A stretch of 64,000 bases of DNA from contig JAUXRX010000036.1 of NCBI GenBank assembly GCA_030681645.1, forward strand, positions 1 to 64,000. The letters are read 5' to 3'. This DNA is from Archangium sp. (GTDB lineage Bacteria > Myxococcota > Myxococcia > Myxococcales > Myxococcaceae). Below, one piece after another: positions 52,618 to 63,439 of the stretch. The notes under the pieces were generated by a model that worked only from the letters and a program-made list of their open reading frames with translations, was not told where the DNA came from and did no database searches. Numbering within the stretch: the first letter of the stretch is position 1; every line of letters begins with the position of its first letter. The position numbers and the translations under genes were made by a program.

Positions 52618-54129
52618 CTACGCTCCCATGACCTGCACCCTGTGACGGGCGGCATCGGTGAGCGACATCGACTCCACGCCCAGGCTCTTTGCCACCACCG
52701 GCGCGTCGTCGTGCTGGCCCCGGCTCGCCAGCTCGGTGAGCCACCTTCCGGTCGCCGGGTTCCGCCAGAAGTCCTCGTTGAAGCGCTCCTGCAGGTGGCT
52801 GCGCATCACGTGCTCGAGAGAGAAGGCGTCGAGCTGCACCAGGCGATCTCCGAACACGTCGAGGTCGAAGAGCGTGTGTCCCCGCAGCACCTCCACCCCC
52901 AGCGCGCTGGAAAGCCTGGGCACGTATTCGTCGGGCAGGCTCGCCCACGCGCCGCGCCCGGTCGCCTCGTGCGAATAGAGCGCGAGCCCCGCGGCGCGGC
53001 GCAGCTGCAGCAGCTGGCGTGAGGCGAACGCGCGCGCGGCTTCCTTCGCCTGGTGCGCGGTGAGGCGCAGGTAGCGCTTGAGCCAGCCCTCATCGAGCAG
53101 GAACGACTCGAAGAGCAGCCCCACCGCGTCGACCACCGCGCGATCTCCGAGGCGGCGCTCGACGAACGGGAGCGCCCGGCCCACGTTGGCGCGGTGCAGC
53201 GCCGTGCCCCAGGCCGAGAGCCAGCCCGCGTACGCGTCGAAGCCCAGCTCGGGCGTGAGCAGCAGGCGAATCTGATCGGGTACCCGCAGCTCGAAGCAAC
53301 GCGCGCTCACGTCGCGGCCGGGGCGCGCTTCGCTGTCGATGGTGATGCGGCCATCGGCGTTGGGCGAGAGCCCGAGATCGCCCAGGGTGCGGCTCAACGC
53401 GTGGGTGAGATCTTCGCGGCGGAAGTTCTCGAACAGCCAGGGCGCGAGCGCAGTGCGTTCCGCGTCGTGCGCGCTGGCCGTGCGCGGCGAGAGCATCGGG
53501 TCGAGCTTCTTGAGCGCGTAGCCCAGCAGGTCGAGCGACGCGTCTTGCGTCTGGTCGAGGGTGAGCTTCGCCGCCTCGAGGCGTGGCTTCACCGGCCGGC
53601 CGGTGAGCTCCTCCACGAAGGTGGTGGGGGTGAGCTTGAGCGCGGCGATCGCCTCCATCGTGCCGTCGAGCCACCGGGCCACCAGCGACTCGTGGGCGGT
53701 GAGCTGGGCCGAGAGCTCGGCGGCCAGGGTGACGCGCCCCTCCCGGTTGGCCAGCCGCGGCAGCTCGCGCATCGCCTCGCGCGGGGTCCACGTCTTCGCG
53801 GCCGCGAAGAAGGTGTGCGACTGGAGGAAGGCCTGCAGCTTCGCGCCCGCCTCGACCGTCTGGGCCTCGACGTAGGCGCGCGCGAGGTGGCGGCGCAGCA
53901 GCACCAGCCGGGCGCGCTTGGCCTCGTCGACGCGCGGGCTGGCCAGGAGCTCGCTCGTCATCTGGTACGCGTCGGGGCGCGCCACGTCGGGGTGTTCGGC
54001 CACGGGCTCGACGTCGCGCTGGAGGCCGGACGCGGCGCGGAACGCGCGGGTGGCTCGTTCGGAGAAGAGATCGTCGAGCTGCTCGACCAGGGTGCTCAGC
54101 GAGAGTTGCACGGCGAGATTGCGTCCCAT
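52618..54129 (-). CDS. Catalytically dead M3-like metallopeptidase homologue
   Basis: 503 residues. The region 258-350 follows the M3-type peptidase order (RITIDSEARPGRDVSARCFE, RVPDQIRLLLTPELGFDAYA, then the helix, then RRLGDRAVVDAVGLLFESFL). The zinc helix, normally H-E-x-G-H-A-x-H, reads SAWGTALH (305-312), and the third ligand (V-T-E) reads VVD. All three metal ligands are thus lost. It is probably a non-enzymatic binding protein. ATG 54129. Confidence 0.72.
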   Translation of the reverse strand: MGRNLAVQLSLSTLVEQLDDLFSERATRAFRAASGLQRDVEPVAEHPDVARPDAYQMTSELLASPRVDEAKRARLVLLRRHLARAYVEAQTVEAGAKLQAFLQSHTFFAAAKTWTPREAMRELPRLANREGRVTLAAELSAQLTAHESLVARWLDGTMEAIAALKLTPTTFVEELTGRPVKPRLEAAKLTLDQTQDASLDLLGYALKKLDPMLSPRTASAHDAERTALAPWLFENFRREDLTHALSRTLGDLGLSPNADGRITIDSEARPGRDVSARCFELRVPDQIRLLLTPELGFDAYAGWLSAWGTALHRANVGRALPFVERRLGDRAVVDAVGLLFESFLLDEGWLKRYLRLTAHQAKEAARAFASRQLLQLRRAAGLALYSHEATGRGAWASLPDEYVPRLSSALGVEVLRGHTLFDLDVFGDRLVQLDAFSLEHVMRSHLQERFNEDFWRNPATGRWLTELASRGQHDDAPVVAKSLGVESMSLTDAARHRVQVMGA

Positions 54130-54209
54130 GTTGGCGATCTCGTCAATTCCCCGTTGTGCGGGGTGGTAGGCGAAAGTTCCTCCCGGGTGCGCTAGTCGCC
54201 TCCATCGTC

Positions 54210-55052
54210 ATGAAGCGCCGCACGTTCACCGTGGAGAAACCCAGTCGAGTCGAGGCCGTGCTGCGTGGCGCGCTCGCCCTTGCGCGCGACGAGGTGTTCG
54301 CGCTCGTCGAACGGGGCGCCGTGTACGTCGATGGGCGCCGCGCCAAAGACGCCGCCGCCCGGGTGGCCGGGGGCGCGAAGGTGATGGTGGTGCTGGAAGA
54401 GTCGGGGGAAGCGGTGACCGTGCCGTCGCCCAGAGCCGCGCCGCTGGTGGTGCTCTACGAAGACGCCGACGTGCTCGCGGTGGACAAGCCCCCCGGCGTC
54501 ACCGCCCAGCCCACCCCGGGGAAGGTGGGAGACAGCCTGGTCGATCTCGCCACCGTCTATCTGCGCAAGCAGGCGGGCCTGGTGCATCGGCTCGACCGCG
54601 AGACCTCGGGCGTCACCGTCTTCGGGAAGAACCCGCGCGCGACCTCGGCGCTCGCCGCGGCCTTCCGGGAAGGGCGGGCGAAGAAGGAATACCTCGCGGT
54701 GACCGGCTCGGGCGTGCCGGCGTCGGGGGTGATCGAGCTGCCGTTGTCGAAAGATCCGTCGCGCCCGGGGCGCTGGCGCGCCAGCGACAAGGCCAACGGC
54801 ATCACGGCCGAGACGCACTTCACCCGGCTCTCCGATGACGGCGCGGTGGCGGTGGTCGCGCTGTTTCCGCAGACGGGCCGCACCCATCAACTGCGCGCCC
54901 ACCTCGCCGGCATCGGCTACCCCATCGTGGGCGATCGGCTCTACGGCGGCGCCGAAGGACCGCGCTGCCTGTTGCACGCGCACTGCCTCGAGATCGACGA
55001 CCTGTCGATCGAAGCGCCGGTGCCCCCGGAGATCGCCCGCTTCCTTACTTGA
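54210..55052 (+). CDS. RluA family pseudouridine synthase
   Basis: 280 residues. S4-like RNA-binding domain (about 10-65; DEVFALVERGAVYVDGRRAK), then the RluA catalytic domain with DADVLAVDKPPGVTAQPTPG, catalytic Asp in GLVHRLDRETSGVTVF, KKEYLAV and QTGRTHQLRAHLAGIGYPIV. It modifies uridines in rRNA or tRNA; the target is not predictable. ATG 54210 at MKRRTFTV. The last 8 bp overlap the convergent outer-membrane protein gene. Confidence 0.93.
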   Translation: MKRRTFTVEKPSRVEAVLRGALALARDEVFALVERGAVYVDGRRAKDAAARVAGGAKVMVVLEESGEAVTVPSPRAAPLVVLYEDADVLAVDKPPGVTAQPTPGKVGDSLVDLATVYLRKQAGLVHRLDRETSGVTVFGKNPRATSALAAAFREGRAKKEYLAVTGSGVPASGVIELPLSKDPSRPGRWRASDKANGITAETHFTRLSDDGAVAVVALFPQTGRTHQLRAHLAGIGYPIVGDRLYGGAEGPRCLLHAHCLEIDDLSIEAPVPPEIARFLT

Positions 55053-55968
55053 GGGGCAGGAAGTCGCCCGTCATCTGGAAGCCGACGCCCATCAGCGGCA
55101 GCGCCGCCGACGTGTCGACGCCGGTGCGGAAGCGGTGCTTGAGCCACCACTGCACGAGGATGAAGACGGTGGGGTTGTTGAAGGCCGCGCCGTCTTCCAT
55201 CTTGAAGCTGTAGCCGACGAACGGCCCCACCCGGTGCATCGAGTTGTCCGAGGGGCCCGTGGCGCCGGGCTCGAGGTGGCGGGCTGGATCGTAGAGCGGC
55301 GCGGTGGCGGTGTAGCGCGCGCCGGCGACCAGCTTGTTCTCGAGGCCCTGGTAGAGCACGTCGAGATCGTTCACGAACGTCCAGCCCTGGTTGGGCGCGC
55401 CGACGTCGTAGAACTGGTCGTAGTAGATGCGCTCGCCGTCCTTCAGCTTGAGGTGGCCGAACACCAGGCGCGCCTGACTGCGGATGATGAACATCGCCAC
55501 CTTCGCCTGCAGGTTGGCCCCCAGCGTCACCTCGTAGCCGTTGGTGGCCACCCGGTTCGCGGTGTTCGCCTTGATCGCCTTGTCCGAGAAGTCCGACTGC
55601 GCGCCGGCGAAGCCCTGGGCGAGATCGAAGCTGCCGAAGTATTGAACGAACTGCACCATCGCCCACACGCCGAACATGGTGAGGGGGTTGAACTCGACGT
55701 ACGGGCCGATGCGCATGAAGGCCGGGCTGAAGGTCGGCGCCACCCCGATGCCCACGAAGTTGTCGCGCAGCACCTTCGACTCGGACTGGTAGAGCCGCAG
55801 GCGGTACATGAAGCGCCCGTCGTAGAGCAGGCCGAGCGGGTTGTAGCGGAGCGCGAAGGTGTTCCGGTGGACGACGCGGTGCTGCGGCGGCCCCTGGTCG
55901 TTGAGCATCTGGGCAGAGGCGGCGGACGACATGAGCGCGGCGGCGACCAGCACGATCCGGACGGACAT
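55045..55968 (-). CDS. Outer-membrane beta-barrel protein
   Basis: 307 residues. Signal peptide MSVRIVLVAAALMSSAASA, then repeated amphipathic strands with aromatic girdles (RNTFALRYNPLGLLYDGRFM, RIGPYVEFNPLTMFG, NNPTVFILVQWWLKHRFRTG). It resembles myxobacterial barrels of unknown function. ATG 55968 at the signal peptide; the frame stays open for kilobases upstream only because of GC bias. Confidence 0.8.
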   Translation of the reverse strand: MSVRIVLVAAALMSSAASAQMLNDQGPPQHRVVHRNTFALRYNPLGLLYDGRFMYRLRLYQSESKVLRDNFVGIGVAPTFSPAFMRIGPYVEFNPLTMFGVWAMVQFVQYFGSFDLAQGFAGAQSDFSDKAIKANTANRVATNGYEVTLGANLQAKVAMFIIRSQARLVFGHLKLKDGERIYYDQFYDVGAPNQGWTFVNDLDVLYQGLENKLVAGARYTATAPLYDPARHLEPGATGPSDNSMHRVGPFVGYSFKMEDGAAFNNPTVFILVQWWLKHRFRTGVDTSAALPLMGVGFQMTGDFLPLK

Positions 55969-56151
55969 GGGGCGAGTCTCCCCGCAAACGCGCCGCGCGC
56001 CATTCTTTTCAGCAAGGGAGTTGTGCATGCGCCGGGGCCGAGCAAGCCACGGTCCATGGGGCCATCGAGCGCACTCGATCCGGGGGTGCGCCAAGGAGTG
56101 CTCACGCTGCGCACCGAACTGCACAGACCGTCGTGTAGGCTCGCGCGCCTG

Positions 56152-59100
56152 ATGTCCACGGACCCGGGCGCCACCACGCTCCTCGATCTCTCGGGAGAGA
56201 GCCGCCTCGAAACCGTCACTGCCGACGACGCGTACCTCCACCAGGTGCGCAGCGTGGTGCAGATGCACCTCGACATCGCCGCCCGGCTCACCCGCGAGGG
56301 GTCCGCGCTGATGGGCTTCCAGGAGCTGGTGCGCGCCAGCCGGGCCGTGCCCATGAACGCGCGGCTCGCCGCGGCGCTGGTCTCGACCGGCCTTCGGGCC
56401 GGCACCCACGCGGTGGCGCTGGTGCTGATCACCGAGGGGCTCGAAGACGCCGAAGGCGAGGAACGCGTCGACCTCGAACGGCAGCTGGCGCGCCTGGCGC
56501 GGCGCTCGGGCGACCTGGAGAAGGCCCAGGAGGTGATCACCGCCATCCTCGCGGGGCGCTCGGGCGATCGCCGCGCGCGCGCCGTGCTCAACGCCATCCT
56601 CGCGCGCCGGCAGCGCTGGGACGAGCTCGACGCTTCCCTCGACAAGGACACCCGCGAGCTGCTCCGCCTGGGGAAGCTGAAGGCCGCCTCGCGCTCGGCG
56701 CTGCGGCGCGCCCGGCTCTGGGCCGAGACGCTCGACGACCCCGCCCGCGCCGCCCTGCGCGCCATGCAGGCGGCCCAGTACGCCGAGCAGGGCAGGGATC
56801 TCCAGAGCGCCTTCGTGCTGCGCCTGCTCTGGCTCAGGAACCTGCACCGGGCGAGGGCGCCGGGGCGGGCGCTCGAAGAAGCCGCGCGCGTGGTGCTCAG
56901 CCTGGGCGATCGCGTCGGGCAGCGCGAATCGGCCCAGTCGCTCGTCGACGAGCTCGGCCTCGCGCAGGACACCGACTCCGGCGACCGCACCGTCAACAGC
57001 GTCGACACCACCCCGGTGGTGAGCACCGTCAACTCGACCTCGGGCGAGGTGACGCCGTCGGGGCCTCCCTCGCCGGCCGCGCCCCGCCGGCACAGCACCC
57101 AGCTCGAGCTGATGGCCGTGGCCCAGGCCGCCGAGGCGGTGGGGCGCAAGCCCGAGGCGGCGGCGATCCTCGCGGCGGCGGTGCGTGAAGGGCCCGACCC
57201 CCGCGCGGCCCAGAAGCTCGAGGCCCACTTCGTTCAGCGCGGCGCCTGGCGCGAGCTCGCCGGCTTCTACCGGGACACGCTCGCCCGCACCACGGTGAAG
57301 ACCGAGCGCGCGCAGTGGGCCGAGAAGCTCGCCGAGGTCCTCGAGTCGGAACTCAAGGACGTCGAGGGCGCGGCGCGCGCCTGGGCCGAGGTGGCCGCCG
57401 CGACGGGTGACACGCGCGCCGTCTCCGAGCAGGTGCGCCTGCTGGCGCAGCAGAAGGACAACACCGGCGTGCGCGAAGCCCTGGACGCGGGCGTGAAGCA
57501 GGCCCAGGCGCCCGCCGAACGTTCGCGCGCCCTGGTGCTCCGCGCCGAAGAGGCGCTCACCCGCCGCGAGGTGGCCGCCGCGCGCGCGGACTTCGAGGCG
57601 GCGCTGAAGGTCTCGGCGTGGCAGCCCGAGGCCGCCGCGGGGCTCGCCGAGCTGGCCGCGATCCAGGGCAACCTGGCCGCGCCGCTCAAGTTCCTCGAGC
57701 AGACCCTGGCTCGCATTCAGAAGCGCACCCCGGGCAGAGGCGATCTCTTCCGGCGCCTGGCCCGGCTGGCCGATTCTCCCGCCCGCGACGCCAGGCTGTC
57801 GCGCCTGAGCTGGGCCGAGGTGCTCGCCGAGCTGCCCGGAGACGAAGAGGCGTCTGCGCGGCTGCTGGCGCTGACCCGCGCGGCCGGCGACGACGTGGCC
57901 CTCGAGCGCCTGCTCCTCGAAGCGCTCGCCCGCGACCCCCGGGGCGCGCGCCCGCGGCAGCTGCGCATGGAACTGGTGACGCTGCTCGAGCGCGCGGGCC
58001 GCAACGGCGACGCGCTCGAGGCACTCAAGCAGGCGGTGCGCGCCGAGCCCGGTCACCGCGAAGCCTGGCTCGCCTACGCCGAGCGGTTGATTGGCCTGGG
58101 CCAGCGTGACGCCGAGGCGGCGTGGGCGCTCGAGCACGCCGCCACCGCCACCGACGATCCCCAGCAGCGCTTCCGGCTCTGGCAGCGGCTGGGGGCCTTC
58201 GTTCGGGAACAGCTCGGCGACGAGGCGCGCGCCATCACCTACGAGACGCGCGCCGAGAAGCTCCAGCGCGAGCTCCACCCCGACGTGCCGCCGCCCCTCG
58301 TGCCCCGGCCGTCCCCGGCGAAGCCGCCACCGATTCGCGCGCAGGTGTTGCCCGCCGCGCCCCCGCCGCTGCCCTCTCACCTGCCCGGGGGCCCGCTCGT
58401 CATTCCGCCCCGGCGGGGGTTGAAGCCGAAGAGCGCACCGGTGCTGCTGTCACAGGCGCAGGAAGTGGCGTTCGAGAAGCTGGCCGTGAAGCTCGGCGCG
58501 CGCGTCGAGCCGCAGCAGAAGTCGCGCGAGCACGTGCGCATCGCCCCGCGGGTGGCGCGCCAGCTCGCGAGCTTCGGGGGCGAGCCGCTGCTGGTGCCCA
58601 GGCCGGGGCCGCCCATTTTCGACGCCGGTGGGGAGCGCGCTGACGAGGAGGACCTGGAGGATCCCGGCGGGCCGACGCGCGAGCTCGCCATGGAAGACGA
58701 CGTGACGCCCACCCCGGCGTCACCCGCGGAGCCCGACCCCGAGGAGATCGCCTCTTCCGAGGTCGAGCTGCCTGACGAAGACGACCGCCGCCGCGGCCCG
58801 GTGCCGCAGCCCGAGCCAGACGAGATCGTCGAAGAGCGCCGGACCGCCGAGCTGCGCGTCGAGCTGGGAGACCCTTCCGTCTCGGTGCCGCCGTCCTTCG
58901 GCCCTTCGCCGGCGCGCGCGCTGACCGCCGAGCGCGAGGCGTTGTTCGAGCGGGTGCGGCACAACCCCATCGAGGCCGACGGCTACCGGCTGCTCGCCGA
59001 ACACTTCGACACCGCCAACGACGCGGCGCGCTCGTCGCTGATGTTGGAGATCGCCCGCGCGCTCGAGGGAGACCCCCACGCGGCGCCGCGCGCGCCCCGG

Positions 59101-59850
59101 CTGATCCTCAACGCGACCGATCGTGCCGGGCTCAAGCACCCCGCGCTGCGTGGGGAAGGCGGCGAGCTGCTGAGCCTGGTGGGCACCGCGCTGTGCCGGC
59201 TCAACCCCGCGCGCGGGAAGGACGCAGGCACCGACGACGAGTTCCACCTCGACGCCGGCAAGGGCGCCCGGGCCGTGGCCGACGCGCTGCTGTCGGCGGT
59301 GCGCATTCTCGGGGTGCGCTCGCCCGACGTGTACCTCTCTGACGAGCCCGGCCCGCCGCTCTCGCTGGTCTTCACCACCGAGCCGCGGATTTTGGTGGGC
59401 AAGCTGGCGGTGAAGAAAGAGGTCACCGACGCCGAGCTCCGCTTCTTCGCGGGCCGCACCCTGTTCACCCAGCAGCCCGAGCTGATGGCGCTGCGCAGCC
59501 TGCGCCGCGAGCAGGTGTTGCGGGGGCTGGTGCTCGTCTCTCAGGTGGGGGAAGGCCGCGCGTCACCGGCCGAGACGAGGCTCTTCCGCGAGGCCGTGCC
59601 CGCGCGCGCCTGGGACCGGCTCAAGCAGCTGGTGAAGGCGGTGGGTACGCGGCTCGACCTCGCGGGGCTCACCGACGGCGCGCGGCACTCGGCGAACCGG
59701 GCCGGGCTGGTGGTCTGCGGCGGCATCGCGCCGGCGATCGCCAGCCTGCGCGCGAAGAAGGCCCTGCCCAGCGAGATGATGGAGCTGGTGCGCTTCGCAG
59801 CGAGCGAACGCTACCTGCAGCTGCGCAACCGGAACGTCCCCAGAAAATAG
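56152..59850 (+). CDS. Large helical-repeat (TPR-like) protein
   Basis: 1232 residues. Residues about 30-720 are Ala/Leu/Arg-rich helical pairs of TPR type (EKAQEVITAILAGRSGDRRA; NGDALEALKQAVRAEPGHRE). Then come a Pro-rich linker, an acidic disordered stretch (about 830-910) and a conserved C-terminal domain (about 925-1230; LFERVRHNPIEADGYRLLAE, SPDVYLSDEPGPPLSLVFTT, VCGGIAPAIASLRAKKALPS). No signal peptide. Large cytoplasmic scaffolds of this type are common in myxobacteria. ATG 56152. Confidence 0.82.
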   Translation: MSTDPGATTLLDLSGESRLETVTADDAYLHQVRSVVQMHLDIAARLTREGSALMGFQELVRASRAVPMNARLAAALVSTGLRAGTHAVALVLITEGLEDAEGEERVDLERQLARLARRSGDLEKAQEVITAILAGRSGDRRARAVLNAILARRQRWDELDASLDKDTRELLRLGKLKAASRSALRRARLWAETLDDPARAALRAMQAAQYAEQGRDLQSAFVLRLLWLRNLHRARAPGRALEEAARVVLSLGDRVGQRESAQSLVDELGLAQDTDSGDRTVNSVDTTPVVSTVNSTSGEVTPSGPPSPAAPRRHSTQLELMAVAQAAEAVGRKPEAAAILAAAVREGPDPRAAQKLEAHFVQRGAWRELAGFYRDTLARTTVKTERAQWAEKLAEVLESELKDVEGAARAWAEVAAATGDTRAVSEQVRLLAQQKDNTGVREALDAGVKQAQAPAERSRALVLRAEEALTRREVAAARADFEAALKVSAWQPEAAAGLAELAAIQGNLAAPLKFLEQTLARIQKRTPGRGDLFRRLARLADSPARDARLSRLSWAEVLAELPGDEEASARLLALTRAAGDDVALERLLLEALARDPRGARPRQLRMELVTLLERAGRNGDALEALKQAVRAEPGHREAWLAYAERLIGLGQRDAEAAWALEHAATATDDPQQRFRLWQRLGAFVREQLGDEARAITYETRAEKLQRELHPDVPPPLVPRPSPAKPPPIRAQVLPAAPPPLPSHLPGGPLVIPPRRGLKPKSAPVLLSQAQEVAFEKLAVKLGARVEPQQKSREHVRIAPRVARQLASFGGEPLLVPRPGPPIFDAGGERADEEDLEDPGGPTRELAMEDDVTPTPASPAEPDPEEIASSEVELPDEDDRRRGPVPQPEPDEIVEERRTAELRVELGDPSVSVPPSFGPSPARALTAEREALFERVRHNPIEADGYRLLAEHFDTANDAARSSLMLEIARALEGDPHAAPRAPRLILNATDRAGLKHPALRGEGGELLSLVGTALCRLNPARGKDAGTDDEFHLDAGKGARAVADALLSAVRILGVRSPDVYLSDEPGPPLSLVFTTEPRILVGKLAVKKEVTDAELRFFAGRTLFTQQPELMALRSLRREQVLRGLVLVSQVGEGRASPAETRLFREAVPARAWDRLKQLVKAVGTRLDLAGLTDGARHSANRAGLVVCGGIAPAIASLRAKKALPSEMMELVRFAASERYLQLRNRNVPRK

Positions 59851-59874
59851 GGTCGGGGAGAGGGCAGACCAGAC

Positions 59875-61236
<1,362 letters not shown>

Positions 61237-61303
61237 GAACGTTCTTGAGTCTAGGCGAAAATGCTCACGTGGCTATGAACTCGTAGGGGCGTAAACCCGG
61301 GCC

Positions 61304-61912
61304 GTGGCCCCGGTGCTCTCGCTCGACGGACCCAGCCGATTCTACGGGAAGCTGCTCCCGTCGACGGGCCGCGTGCTCGTGCTGGGGGCGGGTGACGGCC
61401 TGGTGGCGGCGGCGCTGGCCTCTCGTGGCCACGAGGTGGTGGCGGTGGAGGGGTCGACGTCATTGCGCGGCCTGGTGCTGGAGCGGAAGGCCACCCTGGC
61501 CCACCCGGAGCGGCTGGTGGTGGTCTCTGACGATCCGCGCACGCTCTCGCTGGAGAAGAAGTTCAGCCTGGTGATCGCCCCGCACCAGGCGCTCGGCCTC
61601 GCGCGGAGCCCGGACGAGCTGCACGCGCTGCTCTCGGTGGTGGCGCGCCACCTCGAGCCCGAGGGCACCTTCGCCTTCGACGCGCTCAACGAGCCGGCCT
61701 CCGGTTCGGTATACCGCCCACGGGGCGTGCCTCACCTGCGGGAGCGCACCGAGGCCATTCACCCCTTGAGCCCGCTGCGGCTGTCGGCTTCCACGCTCGA
61801 CGAGGCGCTCGACTCGGTGGGGCTGGTCGCGCGCGAGCGGTTCTCCGACTTCAACGAGTCGCCCTTCGCGCCTGACGCTGCGCTCCAGGTGGTGGTGGGC
61901 GGGCTGGCCTGA
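61304..61912 (+). CDS. Class I SAM-dependent methyltransferase
   Basis: 202 residues. Motif I VLVLGAGDGLVAAALASRGH, acidic loop VVAVEGS, motif IV-like FSLVIAPHQALG, then LEPEGTFAFDALNEP. Substrate unknown. GTG start at 61304; no better start is near the fold. Converges with the gene at 61916 across 3 bp. Confidence 0.82.
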   Translation: MAPVLSLDGPSRFYGKLLPSTGRVLVLGAGDGLVAAALASRGHEVVAVEGSTSLRGLVLERKATLAHPERLVVVSDDPRTLSLEKKFSLVIAPHQALGLARSPDELHALLSVVARHLEPEGTFAFDALNEPASGSVYRPRGVPHLRERTEAIHPLSPLRLSASTLDEALDSVGLVARERFSDFNESPFAPDAALQVVVGGLA

Positions 61913-61915
61913 CCT

Positions 61916-62251
61916 TCACGCCGCGCGGTGCTCGGTCACCATGTCGTCCATCAGGTCGTCGACGAAGTCGAGCAGGCCGGTGAGCCACAGCCGCTGGCAC
62001 AGGCGCATCCGCTCGGTGCGCTCGGTGATCATCCGCTCGAACTCGACGGGCGGGCTCATGTTCGAGAGCTCGTCGCGCAGCAGCTCGGCCTCGTAGGCGA
62101 GGCTCGGCTTGCCGTGGTCGGCCGCGCGCCGGAGCCGCCGCTGCTGCTCGATCGCCCAGGGCTCGAACTGAGCGAACTGGCCGGGGGTCTTATCGAGCAG
62201 ATTCACGATGTTCTCGAAGATGGGGGACAGGTGCTGGTGCGTGAGATCCAT
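61916..62251 (-). CDS. Small helical protein, unknown
   Basis: 111 residues, all-helical and soluble (HLSPIFENIVNLLDKTPGQF, EQQRRLRRAADHGKPSLAYE, RLWLTGLLDFVDDLMDDMVT). No family recognised. ATG 62251 chosen; an in-frame GTG at 62275 is possible. Confidence 0.65.
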   Translation of the reverse strand: MDLTHQHLSPIFENIVNLLDKTPGQFAQFEPWAIEQQRRLRRAADHGKPSLAYEAELLRDELSNMSPPVEFERMITERTERMRLCQRLWLTGLLDFVDDLMDDMVTEHRAA

Positions 62252-62397
62252 GCGCGGACCGTGTGCACTCAGCACGCCAGCCCGAACCCCCAGAGATCTG
62301 CCCGGCGCGGAAGGGTCAGCGGTGACCGCGGAGGCAGGTCTGAGTGGTCTGCTTCGACTCCCGGAGAATGGCGGGGTGGGGTAGGCAGTCGCGAAAC

Positions 62398-63366
62398 GTG
62401 AAGTCGATCCTCCTCATCAGGTACAGCGCGCTCGGCGACGTCGTGTTGGCGACCAGCCTCATCGCGCCGCTGCGCGAGAAGTTCCCCGGTGCGCGCATCG
62501 AGTGGGTGACGGAGGCCGCCTTCGCCGGACTGCTCGAGGGCGTGGTCGATCGCGTCATTCCGCTCTCGAGGAAAGACCCGGTGAGCCGGGCCGGGGTGCT
62601 GCGCGACGTGAAGGGCCGTTTCGACCTCGCGATCGACCTGCAGAACAAGCTCTGGTCGATTCGGGTCGCGCGCGCGGCTGCGCCGAAGCGGCTGCGGTTC
62701 GTGCGCCGGACCCCGCTGCAGGCGCTGGGTTTGCTGGTGGGGCGAGACGTGGTCCTCGACGACCTCCCGGCCACCGAGCTCTACGCGAAGGCGGCGCAGC
62801 TCGAGCGCAGCGGCCCCCTGCAACTGAAGGTGAACGAGCTCGCCACCGCGCGCGCGGCGCAGCTGCTGCCCGGGGGGAAGTGGATCGCCATCGCGCCAGG
62901 CGCGGCCTGGGCGACGAAGCGGTGGCCTGCGGAGCGGCTGGCGCAGGTCGCCGCTGCGCTGCGGCCCGACGGGCATCGCATCGCGCTCGTGGGCGGCCCG
63001 ATGGACGGCGCGCTGCTCGACGTGATTCGCGCCGGCTGCCAGCCCGAGGTGGATCTCAGCGCGGAGTCACTGCCGGTGCTCGCGGCGGCGCTGGGACGGG
63101 TGGGGCTGCTCATCGGCAACGACTCGGGGCTGGTGCACGTCGCAGGCGCGATGGGGCGCCCGGCGCTGGCGATCTTCGGGCCCACCTCGGTGAAGCGCTG
63201 GGGTCCGCGAGCGCCGGGCGTGGCGGTCACGCTCAACCTCGATTGCGCGCCCTGCACGAATCACGGCGGCCGCACCTGCCCCCTGGGGCACCACGACTGC
63301 CTGCAGAAGCTCGAGGTGGGACTGGTCCTCGCAAGGGCCAGGGCGCTGCTCGACGGAGCGTCGTGA
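62398..63366 (+). CDS. Glycosyltransferase family 9 (heptosyltransferase-like)
   Basis: 322 residues. KSILLIRYSALGDVVLATSL is the GT9 N-terminus; IAIAPGAAWATKRWPAERLA and IGNDSGLVHVAGAMGRPALA, then IFGPTSVKRWGP form the ADP-heptose site. It adds heptose-type sugars to the lipopolysaccharide inner core. A cysteine-rich end (CAPCTNHGGRTCPLGHHDCL) is a known GT9 feature. GTG 62398 best fits the family start; ATG 62368 is an alternative. Confidence 0.9.
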   Translation: MKSILLIRYSALGDVVLATSLIAPLREKFPGARIEWVTEAAFAGLLEGVVDRVIPLSRKDPVSRAGVLRDVKGRFDLAIDLQNKLWSIRVARAAAPKRLRFVRRTPLQALGLLVGRDVVLDDLPATELYAKAAQLERSGPLQLKVNELATARAAQLLPGGKWIAIAPGAAWATKRWPAERLAQVAAALRPDGHRIALVGGPMDGALLDVIRAGCQPEVDLSAESLPVLAAALGRVGLLIGNDSGLVHVAGAMGRPALAIFGPTSVKRWGPRAPGVAVTLNLDCAPCTNHGGRTCPLGHHDCLQKLEVGLVLARARALLDGAS

Positions 63367-63373
63367 AGAAGGG

Positions 63374-63431
63374 CCCTCGACTTCGCTCGGGCTGAACGGA
63401 TTCCCACCGCTCACGCCGAGCGAAGTCGAGG
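63374..63431. terminator. Dispersed inverted repeat between convergent genes
   Basis: Arms 63374-63397 (CCCTCGACTTCGCTCGGGCT, then GAAC) and 63409-63431 pair with few mismatches. Located between the converging stops at 63366 and 63440. Same family as 52552-52613. Confidence 0.65.
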
Positions 63432-63439
63432 CGCCTGCT

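Noticed and set aside
54835..56151. Open frame extending the 1232-residue protein to 1671 residues
   Set aside because: The extension runs antisense through the outer-membrane protein gene, has atypical composition and contains no domain; ATG 56152 is the natural start.
55969..58380. Minus-strand open frame continuing upstream of the outer-membrane protein
   Set aside because: It is a shadow of the large TPR gene; the signal peptide at 55968 fixes the real start.
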